A stretch of DNA of 60,619 nt from Coprinopsis marcescibilis (Eukaryota; Basidiomycota; Agaricomycetes; Agaricales; Psathyrellaceae), in the NCBI GenBank assembly GCA_004369085.1, contig ML210333.1, forward strand, positions 1 through 60,619. Reading direction: 5' to 3'. Positions 11,024 to 21,080 of the stretch are shown here, one piece after another. The position numbers and the translations under genes are program-made. Every line of letters begins with the position of its first letter. Position 1 is the stretch's first letter. Under the pieces are notes generated by a model. That model made no database searches and was not told the DNA's origin. It saw nothing but the letters and a program-made list of their open reading frames with translations.

Positions 11024-13071
11024 ATGACTTGGACATCACCTCCAAAGGACTATAGCACCCTCTATGCAGGTCACACGCCCCCTGACCCAGCTCGCTACGA
11101 GCTCGACTCCGAATCCGACTTCTGGACAGACTGCATCGCACCTGGCGCTATACACGACTCGACAGAGAGATTCGACGCCCCCCGCTGCTACCCACAAACT
11201 CGAGAGGCAATTCAATCTCGCATCTTGGACTTGATCACGGAGTACCAGAGCCGTACTCACCCTTCGACCCAAATCGTGTGGCTTTCAGGACCTTTTGGTA
11301 CAGGAAAATCAGCCATTCAACAGACTATTGCCGAGAAGTGCGACGCAGCGGGAACTCTGGCAGCAAGCTTTTTCTTCTCCCACCAATCCTCAGAGAGAAA
11401 TAGCAGCCGCAAGTTCGTTCACACTATCGCGTATCAGGTGGCGAAGAATCTTCCTGGTACTCGTCAACATATCGAAGCGGCTGCCTTGGGAATAACCACC
11501 AACCAGACCAACCAGGCCCAATCCTACGACCCATTCCCTTCGATGCCGGAATGCACCGGCACCTCACTTGCCACGGTGGAATATCGCCCATTCACAACGG
11601 AGCAGGCTCTTCCTACCGATGGCCTATCCAGCTTAGGCCTTCTCCTTCGGCAGGACATACCTATATGGTCACCGAGAGGTGGTAAACGTGCCCTTGCTTC
11701 TCTAGTCGAGGACGACCTTGCTTCCCAGCTGAGCACCCTCATAATCGAGCCCTTGCAGATTGCAGCAAGCCAATCTCAATCCCAAGACTCTCTTCCCGGC
11801 GGAGTAAAGGCCAATGTGCTCATTATTGATGGTTTAGACGAATGCAAGGACGAAAAGCAACAGGCGGAGATAGTTACGGTGCTTCACGCTGCAGTCGTAA
11901 AACAGAAGCTTCCTTTTTTTATCATCATATCCAGCAGGCCAGAGGCGGCCATAGAAAAGTGTTTCTCCCAGCTTTGGGGCCCCATTTTCGACAAAATCGA
12001 TCTCAAGACGAACCAAGATGCGGATAAGGATATCGCGATAGTTTTGCGCGCGGCATTCCACGACATATGCAAGAAGCACGCCATCGCACAAAAGACATGG
12101 CCAGAGGAGGGGGACATTGAGCAGCTCGTCAGGAACGCATCTGGACAGTTCATATATGCGACTATCGCCCTCAAACTCAATGACGGCTCTGCTCCTCGTG
12201 AAAGCCTTAAGAGCATCCTCGCTGAAAACAAGGCCACAGAACACCCATCGGCGCATATCGACACACTGTTTACGCTCGTTTTACAACGATGTGGAAATCC
12301 AAAGAAAGCCGTGGTCACCCTTCTGGCAATCAACCGGTACAGTTGGTTTCGGAAGCTTGATGTCGAGTATTTCTTTCAAGAGAAGATCGACAACAACCTT
12401 TTCCTCCTGTTCAAGTCGATGCCGGCCATACCCGACATACACTCACAGGTTGTCATCTATCACAAATCGTTGATGGATTTCCTCGACGACCCGCTGCGAT
12501 CAGGCAATCTTTATCTGGATCAGCATGCCTTATATCAGGAGATTCTACCGTATTACCTCGGCTTTTACGATGGTGCGTTGCGGATGCGATCCCGGTCGGT
12601 CGGTATGCTCATGTTGTATGGCCTAGGCACCTCCAAGCGGCTTCACGATAACCGAATATACACCCGAGATCAACTTCAAGAGCTCCACGACGACTTCCTG
12701 AGATTTCTTCCTTCGGCTGATCTTTGCAAACGTGACTTGCGGCAGAAATTGAAAGCATACAACCTCGCTTGGTGGTCGGCACTATCGTCTCCAGAGAAAC
12801 TATCCAACAGTTTCTGGGCTTTCCATCAAGCTGCACTTGGGGTGTGTTATACTTCTCTCTCGGCTTTTTTCGCGTCCACTGCGTGTTTCTGACGAGTATG
12901 TGAGTACAGTGTAAACGCTTCAGATGCGGCCGCGTTTGCCAGAAATGGCGGAAGATTGTTACGCAGAGATGCACGTCGTCTGGCTGTGACCTTCCCCCTC
13001 GACCGATTGATCGACTAAGCTCGTACAGTGTAATTGGTCGATGGTTCTCCAGCGTTATTCCTCTCTCTTAA
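11024..13071 (+). CDS. NACHT (STAND) NTPase gene 2
   Basis: This is an NLR-like ATPase; the family acts as nucleotide-switched immune or incompatibility receptors in fungi. The ATG at 11024 gives MTWTSPPKDYSTLY. The linker motif ERFDAPRCYPQTRE precedes Walker A GPFGTGKSA (near residue 89) and a SFFFSHQSSER sensor strand. Walker B is VLIIDGLDEC (near residue 267), followed by IIISSRPEAA and then a helical lid. Introns: 54 bp at 12573-12626 (a multiple of three without stop) and 68 bp at 12842-12909. The last exon encodes CKRFRCGRVCQKW. A 2-nt deficit relative to gene 1 near 13035 shifts the frame and removes the C-terminal hydrophobic helix, so the stop falls at 13069-13071. No WD40 or ankyrin repeats follow. 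The uninterrupted coding sequence here marks the ancestral MITE site of gene 1. Confidence 0.88.
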
Positions 13072-13441
13072 CATGTATACGAGTTTTGGTGCCTATCGAT
13101 CTGGTGTACACCTCATTGTGACACACTCCGCTAGGTACTGGTGCTACCTTGATTGCTCCCTTGCTTATGTTACCTTACCACGTACTACATTTGGTAACCC
13201 CGCTTTAATAACGACAACGCAACGAACACTGCTACTGAAAGAAAGGCTGCCTTTGTGGCGTACACGATAAATCAGTTGATCAATTATGGGCGCTTAAAGA
13301 CAAAGACACGGCCCGATGTATACCATCCATAGTCGCTGACAGACAGGCTTCACGATCTTCAAACATCTCTCACGCTTTGTTTTCCTTTCCCTTCTCCCAT
13401 CACTGCCCATATTCCGCGATCCTGCAGCAAAGACGCCAAGT
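13072..13441. other. Intergenic, with remnant of gene 2's former 3' end
   Basis: The first 60 bp still encode, in another frame, the tail MYTSFGAYRSG, which matches VYTNLGRYRSG of gene 1. After that I see only a CT-rich leader before gene 3. Confidence 0.55.
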
Positions 13442-15468
13442 ATGTTTGAAAATGCTCACCACTTTAACACACATGGTGGAAAGTTCATCGATGTGGGAGG
13501 GAATTATTACGAAAATGCTGTCTACGTCGGCGAGTCATACTCTGGAATGAAGACTCTATACAGTCGTATTGCTACAGGCGCCCTACACAACTCATACGAA
13601 CGACGCAATGCCCCTAGATGCCACCCAGGCACCCGGCTTGAGGTGCTTGACCACTCTTTGGCCTGGGTCCAGCGACCCAATCCACAGGCCGACCCTATCA
13701 AGCTGTTATGGTTCGATGGGCCAGCTGGGGCAGGAAAATCCGCGATTCAGCAAAGCATCGCCGATCGATGCAACGAGCGCAAGATGCTTGCCGCCAGTTT
13801 CTTCTTCTCTCACCAATCAGACCAACGAGACAGCGATAGGCTCCTGATTGCGACACTCGCCTATCAGCTGGCACAGAAACTCGACACCGCCCGCGATTCC
13901 ATTACCACCGCTGTGGTCAATGACCATTCGGTGTTCGATCGGGATCACATGTATCAGCTCGACGCGTTGATCATCCGACCGATTACTGCTGCAATTGTCG
14001 GGAATCCTGCTGCGGTTGCGGAGTGGCCCAAGGCTATCATCATCGATGGGCTGGACGAGTGTAAAGAGGAGGGTCAGCAGAAAGCTGTCCTTGTAGCGCT
14101 TCACGAAGCTGTCGTCAAGCACAAGCTCCCCTTCTCCATCATCATCGCCAGTCGTGCGGACCCTGCGGTTCGCGAGTTCTTCTACCTAATAGGAGAAGGA
14201 TGCATGAAGCGGATTGAGCTCAACACTATCTACCAGGCGGATAACGACATTGCGGTGTACCTGCGTTCGGAATTCGACATCATGTGTCAGAAATACCGCA
14301 TCGAGAAGGGATCGTGGCCATCGAAGGAGGAGGTGCAAGGGTTGGTCGCGAAGGCGTCGGGGCAGTTTATCTATGCTGCGACGGCTCTCAAGTTCATCGA
14401 CGGGCCCTCGCAGCGTCCCAAGCACAACATCGGGCTCATCCTGCAAGTCGAATTGACCCACGGATGCGCTCTACGCAGCCATTCTGAACAAGTGCGCGGA
14501 ACCACAGCAGACAGCGATCACTCTGTTGGCCATCGAGATATTTCCGCGATTTCGGGCCATCGATATCAACAGCCTCTTTGGATATGATACCCTGGACGAT
14601 TGCCCTAGAATATTTGGCCAGGTTCATTCGCTCGTGGCCATACCCGAGCCGAGGAATCTTGATTCGTACTATCGGTCCTACCACAAGTCACTCAGCGACT
14701 TTCTCCGCTCCCAGTCCCGATCCGAAGGGTTTGGTCTGTACATCAGCCCCGAAGCTGCCGCGACGAAAATATGCAAGTACTATCTGGAATTTTATAACGG
14801 TGGGTGCATAGTCTATGATTTGGGCTTCATTATCGAGCATTGACGACTGTTATAGGGCTTTCAATGGCCAAACTCAAGGCGTCCCACTGGTATGGCCAGG
14901 ACGCGGAGAATACATTCGACACATCCCTGTGCAATCTGCTGCGGATGGTTGATGGGCAGGACGAAGATCTGCAACAGAAGCTGCTGGCATATGATATATC
15001 CTGGTGGGCGACGCAGCTCGTCCGGTACCGTATCCTCCTCTCCTCTCTTCAATCGCGACACTTTAGAGATGTGTGGAACCCTATCAACAAGCCTATCGAC
15101 ACGCAGCTTGTGCTGTGCGCCGCACACTCCCTAGTTCATAACTCTGATTTTGGGGTACGATATCTTGCTAATTTCTTCTTCTTGACCCTGTTCTGACCGT
15201 TCTCCACGATCTTTAAACTTTACAGTGCTCCGTGCTGTCTTGTGGCAAGATCTGTCGGAAATGGCGCGAGGCCATATTCACCCAATGCGAGCTGTATAGC
15301 TGGACAGTCCCTTCCTCTCTGTCCGCAGTGGGACTTCGCTGGACGACGCCGCATTCGCTTGTCGAGCTGCGCGCGAAATCGCAGATCGATGTTCCGATTA
15401 TTCTTTTTCCCCCAGGAATGGTTGGTCGGGAAAGTCAAGAGGGCCGAGTTTTTGTGTTCTCGTCGTAA
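13442..15468 (+). CDS. NACHT (STAND) NTPase gene 3, with one frameshift
   Basis: The third member of clade I is more diverged. It starts at the ATG at 13442. The N-terminus carries the motif ENAHHFNTHGGKFIDVGGN, then ERRNAPRCHPGTR. Walker A is GPAGAGKSA (near 13718) and Walker B is IIIDGLDECK (near 14037), followed by IIIASRADPA. The frame shifts at about 14460-14463: upstream ends in LILQVELTH, downstream resumes as TDALYAAILNKC, needing a net one-base skip. Two introns follow (14800-14855 and 15155-15225). The C-terminus has CSVLSCGKICRKW, matching the cysteine motif of genes 1 and 2, and stops at 15466-15468. It lacks the hydrophobic tail of gene 1. The frameshift could be real decay or a sequence error, so function is uncertain. 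Confidence 0.8.
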
Positions 15469-16611
15469 ATAGTCTTGTACGGTCAAGGTACCAGTTGTTT
15501 GTAATTTATTTTTAGAGCTGCTCTTGCACTGTGGTCTTGGCGTGGGGAGAGGAAGAAGCTTCCAGTCTCATGACATCCTTGGGCGCTTAAATTCGGTGAA
15601 AGATAGGGCCCGATTAACAGCAGGTGATGCTCCATGCAGTTGTCAGATGACAGCGTGGCACCACTAGGAAAGAGTTAAGTACTATGAATTTCCGGGATGT
15701 CGGCGAGTCATCTCAAGTTGAATAACTGTTTAGGGGCTTTCTCGCAATTAGGTACTACCTCTGCAGAAACAAGATCTAAAGTTTCCTCTGGGTATATACT
15801 CTGGGACAGCAAGCTCGTGGGTTGGGGAGCGAGAAGGCGAGGGCAGCGCTGTCTGCTTGGAGGCATCAGGCTGGCCAGTATTTCGTGGCTGTCCGGCCTG
15901 AACTTGCGCGCTCAAACGCCAATGTAGTTTTCTCGTGTTGACCGAGCCATCAGGCTGTGGCGGGGAACCAGGTATCCGCCACTGTAAGCCCATCCATCTG
16001 CGTTGGGGTTGTCTGATAAGGGAGCACAACATGCGCCTTCTTTTGCCGTCAGGAGAGATGAGATGGATGCCAAATCATTCGAGTCTTTGAGCGTTCCTGT
16101 CGGGATACTGGAGCCTTCCAGTGGTTCTTCAAGCCTACTCGTGTGGAGGTGTGACAGAACCGACGACGGTTTCAGGCAATTATAGCACTCCTTTCCCACC
16201 AAGACTCACAGCAGTTTAAAGATCCATACCACATACATATACACCAGGCAGAACTGAAGTTTTGTCAAGTTCGACCACGTTGTGTGCATAGGTTTGAGAT
16301 GATAGAGTATATCCCTCTGGTCACCGGATCTGAACAGGTAGTGTGGTAATCCACCTAGGAACCTCTGTTCATAATATCTGGTGTTTACCTGTGGCAAAAC
16401 CTGGGGACCTTTTCTACAGATGGGATATTCTGATAGGCAGTGCGAGCATAGCACATCCTCGTTCTCGTTTGTTCTCTGTGTTGATGAAGGAGAACACGTG
16501 TAAAGCACGATGCTCGGACTCTATAACACTGGGCAGAGGGCTATAGTATTTAAGCAAAGGCCGCTGGCTTCTGGGTTTTATCACCTATCACCTCTACTAC
16601 AAGTATCGTAC
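15469..16611. other. Intergenic, no supported gene
   Basis: About 1.1 kb without a convincing ORF. Just after gene 3 is TTGTAATTTATT...AGAGCTG (from about 15499), which resembles the sequence following the Helitron-like hairpin at 10.62 kb and may be an old shared 3' flank of these NACHT genes. A TATTTAAG at 16547-16554 may be the TATA element of the next gene. Confidence 0.4.
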
Positions 16612-17659
16612 ATGTCACAAGACTCCGACTCGAGCAGCTCTTCAAGGGGGATACATGTCCTTCACAAGGCACGAGGATTTACCATGAATGGTGGTAATAT
16701 CACTGTCTCCGGAGGCTCCCAAACCACGGATACCCACCATCATAGGACAAACGTGCGCAGCTGGACCAACGAGTTCACCCAACAAAGTACGAGCATAATC
16801 TGGGCTTGATCGATTTACGTTCGCTGATTAGATCTTCAAAGACCAATTTAATACCAGTCCAAGCTCGAGGCACCCTCTGACGGAACGCGAGTCGAGGCCA
16901 TACGGCTATTCGGGGCCTCAAGCGCTCGTGGCACCTGTTACCACTACTCACAGACCCATGCTTGAGCATGTTTCGGCGAGCGACCCACTTGTCCTGACCG
17001 GGGGAACCTCCAGGCTACCGCAAGCAACCCAAACCCCGCTGCACAATCGCGCAACGACAGCGCCCGTTGGGATAGGTCCCCCGCATGCCCTGAATGCCAA
17101 CACCATTGACCAAAACGAAGCTGTCAGCCCAACGGTGCTCTCACCGCGGGCGCCGGCCGTTGCCCAAGTGCCAAATCCTGCTCCTGCTCCTTCTCCTTCT
17201 CCTCCTCCTGCTCCTCCTGCTCCTCCTCCTCCTGCTCCTTCTCCTCCTCCTGCTCCTTCTCCTACTCCTGCTCCTCCTGCTCCTTCTCCTCCTCCTGCTC
17301 CTCCTCCTCCAGAGAGAATCGACACAGGATACTTTGCGCCTCACGGAAGCAGAGTCACCTCCCCCGAAGGCTCTTCGATCCAACGTGACAGTAGTGGCAC
17401 TACAGAGAATACCTCAGCCCAACGCCGGTCCTTCGATGAGGCTGCGAGGCTGGCTCCAATTTACAGTACGGCCTCACCACCGGCGCCCAATGCTGATGAC
17501 AAGGGGATGTTGATATTCGCAGAACTCTTGGTATCAACTCCGGCTGGTACCCCACCCAGCGGCAAGGCTGAAAATAAGCGCCGTAAATTCAGGTTCAGCT
17601 GGGGGAAGCTTGTTAGGCCTTGGGAGTGGTGCATTGTTGAAGTTGCAGACGACGAGTAA
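16612..17659 (+). CDS. Proline-rich protein with NACHT-type N-terminal motif but no NTPase
   Basis: I do not recognise a named family. The ATG at 16612 gives a serine-rich start, then ARGFTMNGGNITVSGGS, which lines up with the N-terminal motif of NACHT genes 3, 4 and 5. One intron is needed; about 16788-16840 keeps frame. A proline/alanine/serine tract (about 17178-17311) follows. The C-terminal 60 residues include GMLIFAELLVSTP and a basic/aromatic block KRRKFRFSWGKLVRPWEW, ending at the stop at 17657-17659. No Walker motif is present. Its position next to the receptor cluster and the shared motif suggest a partner protein, but this is inference. It could also be a truncated NACHT derivative. 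Confidence 0.6.
17178..17311 (+). repeat. Pyrimidine-rich trinucleotide tract encoding Pro/Ala/Ser
   Basis: About 130 bp are built from CTCCTG, CTT and CCT units, so nearly every base on the plus strand is C or T. It is open in several frames, which makes long false ORFs of leucine or arginine/serine. In the gene frame it encodes a PAPSPPP-type linker. Confidence 0.85.
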
Positions 17660-17918
17660 TGGGATGTGGCAGGCTTGCCTCGACCGGCTTGTTTTGGCGA
17701 CCCCCTGGGACGTTTACTTGAACAAAGACTTGAAGTGATATTTTAGGTTACAGTTGGATATAATTTGGATTAAGCAGGTTATCATATATTTATTATTATT
17801 TAAAAATCGCGCAAACACTTGGCAAACAAACCGAGGTTTAGCAAGTATTGTTCTGCGCACGATGTCGCACCTGTGAGTGGACCACCAGCTCAACCAAACA
17901 CACCACACACAAAAAGCC
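17660..17918. other. Short intergenic region before MED8
   Basis: AT-rich at 17740-17810 (TATTTATTATTATTTAAAAA), then the MED8 leader. No ORF is supported. Confidence 0.45.
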
Positions 17919-19631
17919 ATGCAACCAGGCCTCCCAATCCCACAAGGCCCCATGCACGCCCGGCCAGGGACGCGCGCGCCCTCCTCCCACTCGCAGCACG
18001 CAACACCCTCCGGCAGCAGCCTCCTCCCGCCCCTCCTGCAAACGGCCCACCTTCCAATCAGCCAACTCGAAAGCCTGCGCTTCAAAGCGAACCAGATCAT
18101 CGATGCGATTTTCGCGCTGTACAGCATGCTCATGAGCGAGATGAACCCGGCATATATGCCGTCCTGGCCGGAGATCCTGAGTAAGTATAATGTGATACTG
18201 TCGCAGACGCATAATTTTAGCAATGCGCTGCTTAATCCGTTTCCGAGTTCGTCTTCTGGGGGGCTTGGTCGAGGGGGCGGGGGCGGTGGTGGAGGAGCAG
18301 GAGGGGGGATAGGTGGAACAGGAGCGGGAGCAGGAGGACAGGCAGAGAACATCTACCACAAGATCGCAGTACACCCCAACATGCCGCTGAAAGACCCGCA
18401 GACGGAGATGGCACTTGTAAACGTGCTGGTGACTGTCCCCATCCTGGACGTGTATAAGCAGGAGAACGAGATTGTGAGGCGGCTGTCGGAGCATATGGCC
18501 GAGACGCGGGGGATGCTGGGTGCGTTGGGCATCGCATCGGGCGTAGGACCGGGGGGAGCGTATGATGCACGGGTGAATGGGTTCGGGCTGCCGGCGGCGC
18601 GCAAACCGGAGTATGAGGAGGTGTTGAGGGAGTGTGCGAGGATTCGGGAGGCGCATGATGAGCGGTGTGAGCGGGCGGTGAGGGCTGTTGCGATGTTGAG
18701 GGAGCAGTTTGATATGAAAGCGAGGGTTGAGGATCTGCCTATGGATGAGCCTGAGGAGCATGGATGGGACCACCATTATCCCGAGCCCAACGAGGACGAC
18801 GAGGAGCAGGATGAGGACGATGACGGGCGTAGTGCTGGGGATGCAGGCGAGGGCGATGAGGAGGGCGATGAGGGCGACGATGATGTGGGGATGGAGAGCG
18901 TGGACGAAGACGAGGGCGAGGAGAACAACAGCGAGCAGGAAGACGAGGTCAACATTGAGGAGGAGCTGTCGTACAGGGAAGAGGACCTCGCCCAGACGCC
19001 GGCCGAGGATTCCCAGTCGAATCACCCGACGCCGACGCAGCCGCCGCCTTCCCAAACACCGTCGCCCACGAAATCTCAGCCTCCTGCACAGGCTGTTCCC
19101 GCTCCTGCCGTTCCTCCTCCTCCCGCGCCAGCCCCTGTTACAGCTCCCGCTCCCACCCCTGCTCCTCCTGTCCCTGCTCCTGTCCCTGCTCCTGCTACTG
19201 CCCCCACCCAATACTCCCCTCCTGCTCCTCCAAAATTCACTCAACCCACCCAACCCCAGTTCGCCCAACCCCCGCCCTCTCAGTTCGCAGTGGCAGTCCA
19301 ACAACACCAACAGCAGCAGCAGCACCCTCAATTCGCTTACGCCCAGTACGCGGCGCAGTTTGCAGCGGGGCAGTATGGGTATAATCCGTATGGGGCGCTT
19401 GCGCAGGGGCAGCCTCAGGGTCAGCAGCAGCAGCCATCGCAGCAGCAGTTGCAATTTCAGGCGCAGTTGCATCAGTTGCAGGTTCAGCACAGTCAGAGGA
19501 TGGCTCAGCAACAACAGGCTCAGCAGCAGGCTCAGCAGCAGCAGCAGCAACCTGCGACGAGCGTTAATAATCCTATTGTGATTGATGATGATGAACCGGA
19601 GAGCAGGCGGGAGGTTATTGATTTGACCTAG
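17919..19631 (+). CDS. MED8: Mediator of RNA polymerase II transcription subunit 8
   Basis: MED8 is a head-module subunit of Mediator and links activators to RNA polymerase II. The family core is plain: LPISQLESLRFKANQIIDAI near 18054-18115 and MPSWPEILSKYNVILSQTHN near 18156-18215. IAVHPNMPLKD and VPILDVYKQENEIVRRLSEH follow near 18365-18500. A glycine-rich loop (about 18255-18340) splits the core. After the helical core come an acidic region (DDEEQDEDDDG, about 18790-18960), a long proline/alanine tract and a glutamine-rich region (19300-19560). The extreme C-terminus reads PIVIDDDE and then EVIDLT before the stop. The tail is much longer than in yeast MED8. The ATG at 17919 (MQPGLPIPQG) is the first in frame. 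One uninterrupted exon is sufficient. Confidence 0.9.
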   Translation: MQPGLPIPQGPMHARPGTRAPSSHSQHATPSGSSLLPPLLQTAHLPISQLESLRFKANQIIDAIFALYSMLMSEMNPAYMPSWPEILSKYNVILSQTHNFSNALLNPFPSSSSGGLGRGGGGGGGGAGGGIGGTGAGAGGQAENIYHKIAVHPNMPLKDPQTEMALVNVLVTVPILDVYKQENEIVRRLSEHMAETRGMLGALGIASGVGPGGAYDARVNGFGLPAARKPEYEEVLRECARIREAHDERCERAVRAVAMLREQFDMKARVEDLPMDEPEEHGWDHHYPEPNEDDEEQDEDDDGRSAGDAGEGDEEGDEGDDDVGMESVDEDEGEENNSEQEDEVNIEEELSYREEDLAQTPAEDSQSNHPTPTQPPPSQTPSPTKSQPPAQAVPAPAVPPPPAPAPVTAPAPTPAPPVPAPVPAPATAPTQYSPPAPPKFTQPTQPQFAQPPPSQFAVAVQQHQQQQQHPQFAYAQYAAQFAAGQYGYNPYGALAQGQPQGQQQQPSQQQLQFQAQLHQLQVQHSQRMAQQQQAQQQAQQQQQQPATSVNNPIVIDDDEPESRREVIDLT

Positions 19632-19929
19632 GTTTTTTTTACTGGTATTACTACGCATATACGTTACCACGAGAGCATAATCAGGTTGCGCATACACTTG
19701 GTGGATCCGAGCTGTGTCCCGGCCTTTGGGCCAGGCAGCGACTTGGACTTGAAAAATATTAAACATTAAAGCTTAAAGCGTAACCTCGCCCAGGCCCAGA
19801 GGACCTGGACGCATCTCAAATGATCTCATTGGACGTTATTATGTACTTACTCCCATGGCGCTGATGCGCACAAACGTCGAGGGAGGACATTTTTCCGCCT
19901 TGCAATCCTTGGTGGTCGTCAACGTCGGC

Positions 19930-19995
19930 AGAGTGGTATTTAATTCACTGAGGAAGGAGTCGTTGTGTTGGGCGGTGGTTCTGCATTACCTACCA
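19930..19995 (+). pseudogene. Relic of a clade II NACHT gene
   Basis: The frame through 19948-19995 reads LRKESLCWAVVLHYLPP. It matches KGKESLCWAIMSFMHYLP of gene 4 and KGKESLCWAMMSFMHYLP of gene 5, from the exon after their second intron. The neighbouring sequence does not extend the match clearly, so only a small degraded fragment remains. Confidence 0.45.
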
Positions 19996-20581
19996 CCACG
20001 CGACTTGTCCGGGCTGATGTCTTTTGGTGGAGTGGGAGTCCTGCGTCATGTACTTAATACTCGCAGTGGGGCTGGTACAAATCTATACAACGGTGAGAGA
20101 ACCTGGAAGCAAATAGAGCTTGGCCTTGCTGACGGTCCGAGCAGTGTTCTCTCGGCACAATTGCGGTATGACTCAAGACTGTAAATATGCTAGGCATGGC
20201 GCTAGGATTGTCGGATGATCTACATGTTTGACTTGAGCCTTTCGCATTGAAGTGGAAGGTGTTATGTAGCTGTCCAGAGGTTTCAGGGCCAACCCTTTTT
20301 AGGTTGGGGCTTGAGCATGTCCTTGGACAAATTTAGGGCAGAACAACGAAGTTGAAAGCCAGCTGAAGACTTTAAATGGACTCTTGTGTCGATTTTGCTA
20401 CGGAATCTTCAGAGTGTGATTGAAAAATATAGTAAGACTTGAAAAGGATATATAGGTTGTATACTGCTCTGTGTTGAATCTTTCTAGATAACAGATTGAT
20501 CAGGGTTTGATAAAGAGAGGTAGTAGTAGTAGGAGTGGGGGGCGTGAGTGGCGAGTTTAACTTGCACACTCCGGCAGGGCA

Positions 20582-20634
20582 TAAGGCCGATGGGTATGGA
20601 GTCAGATAACCCGTTGACTCTCCCAGCGGCCTTA
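20582..20634. repeat. Two-stem palindrome
   Basis: An outer stem TAAGGCCG/CGGCCTTA (8 bp) encloses an inner stem GAGTCA/TGACTC (6 bp). The 53-nt unit could fold as an RNA or DNA cruciform. It is too short for a tRNA and no known RNA class fits. Confidence 0.6.
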
Positions 20635-21057
20635 CTCTGCTACTACGCTATGTTGGTGTGGGTGGGTGGGGATTTTGAATGAGTCTAGGGCTAGAGTGTT
20701 AGAATTTTCTTGTAATCGCATGGAGGTCTGAAGGTGAAGTGCTGGCGTGGTGTTTACGGGTGTCTGCGCTCGAAGTCGGCGTGATAGCCAGGACCATTTC
20801 TTCTGTCCATCGTAGCTATTCTTTCATAATTACAACAGCGCGCTGACGCCGCAAAGCCCGCTACTTCCTACTTCTATGCCTTCACAAAATCCTACCCAAA
20901 CGTCACCTTCGCAGGGGGTGTTGAGTTTCAACCAGAAGTGACAAAACGACTTCAAACAGTGAACTTGCCAAGACTCAAACTCCAAAGGAAAGCACCAAGT
21001 GACCGTGAGAAAACACGTGCTCCGTTTTAAATATCTGACGGTCGCTGTCTAGAGAAA

Positions 21058-21080
21058 CCCGCTACTAAAGAAGTAGCGGG
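21058..21080. repeat. Perfect 9-bp-stem hairpin
   Basis: CCCGCTACT and AGTAGCGGG pair exactly around the loop AAAGA. The shape recalls Helitron 3' hairpins (compare 10586-10606) but no CTRR end follows nearby. It could also be a terminator-like structure of a lost gene. Confidence 0.6.

Noticed and set aside
17094..17513. Poly-leucine frame on the plus strand and Arg/Ser-rich frame on the minus strand
   Set aside because: They result from the triplet pyrimidine tract being open in several frames. Sequence outside the tract has no coding character in those frames.
17838..19766. A 642-codon open frame on the minus strand through MED8
   Set aside because: It is the antisense shadow of the biased MED8 sequence (poly-Leu, poly-Arg translation) and starts without a plausible leader. 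MED8 conservation lies on the other strand.
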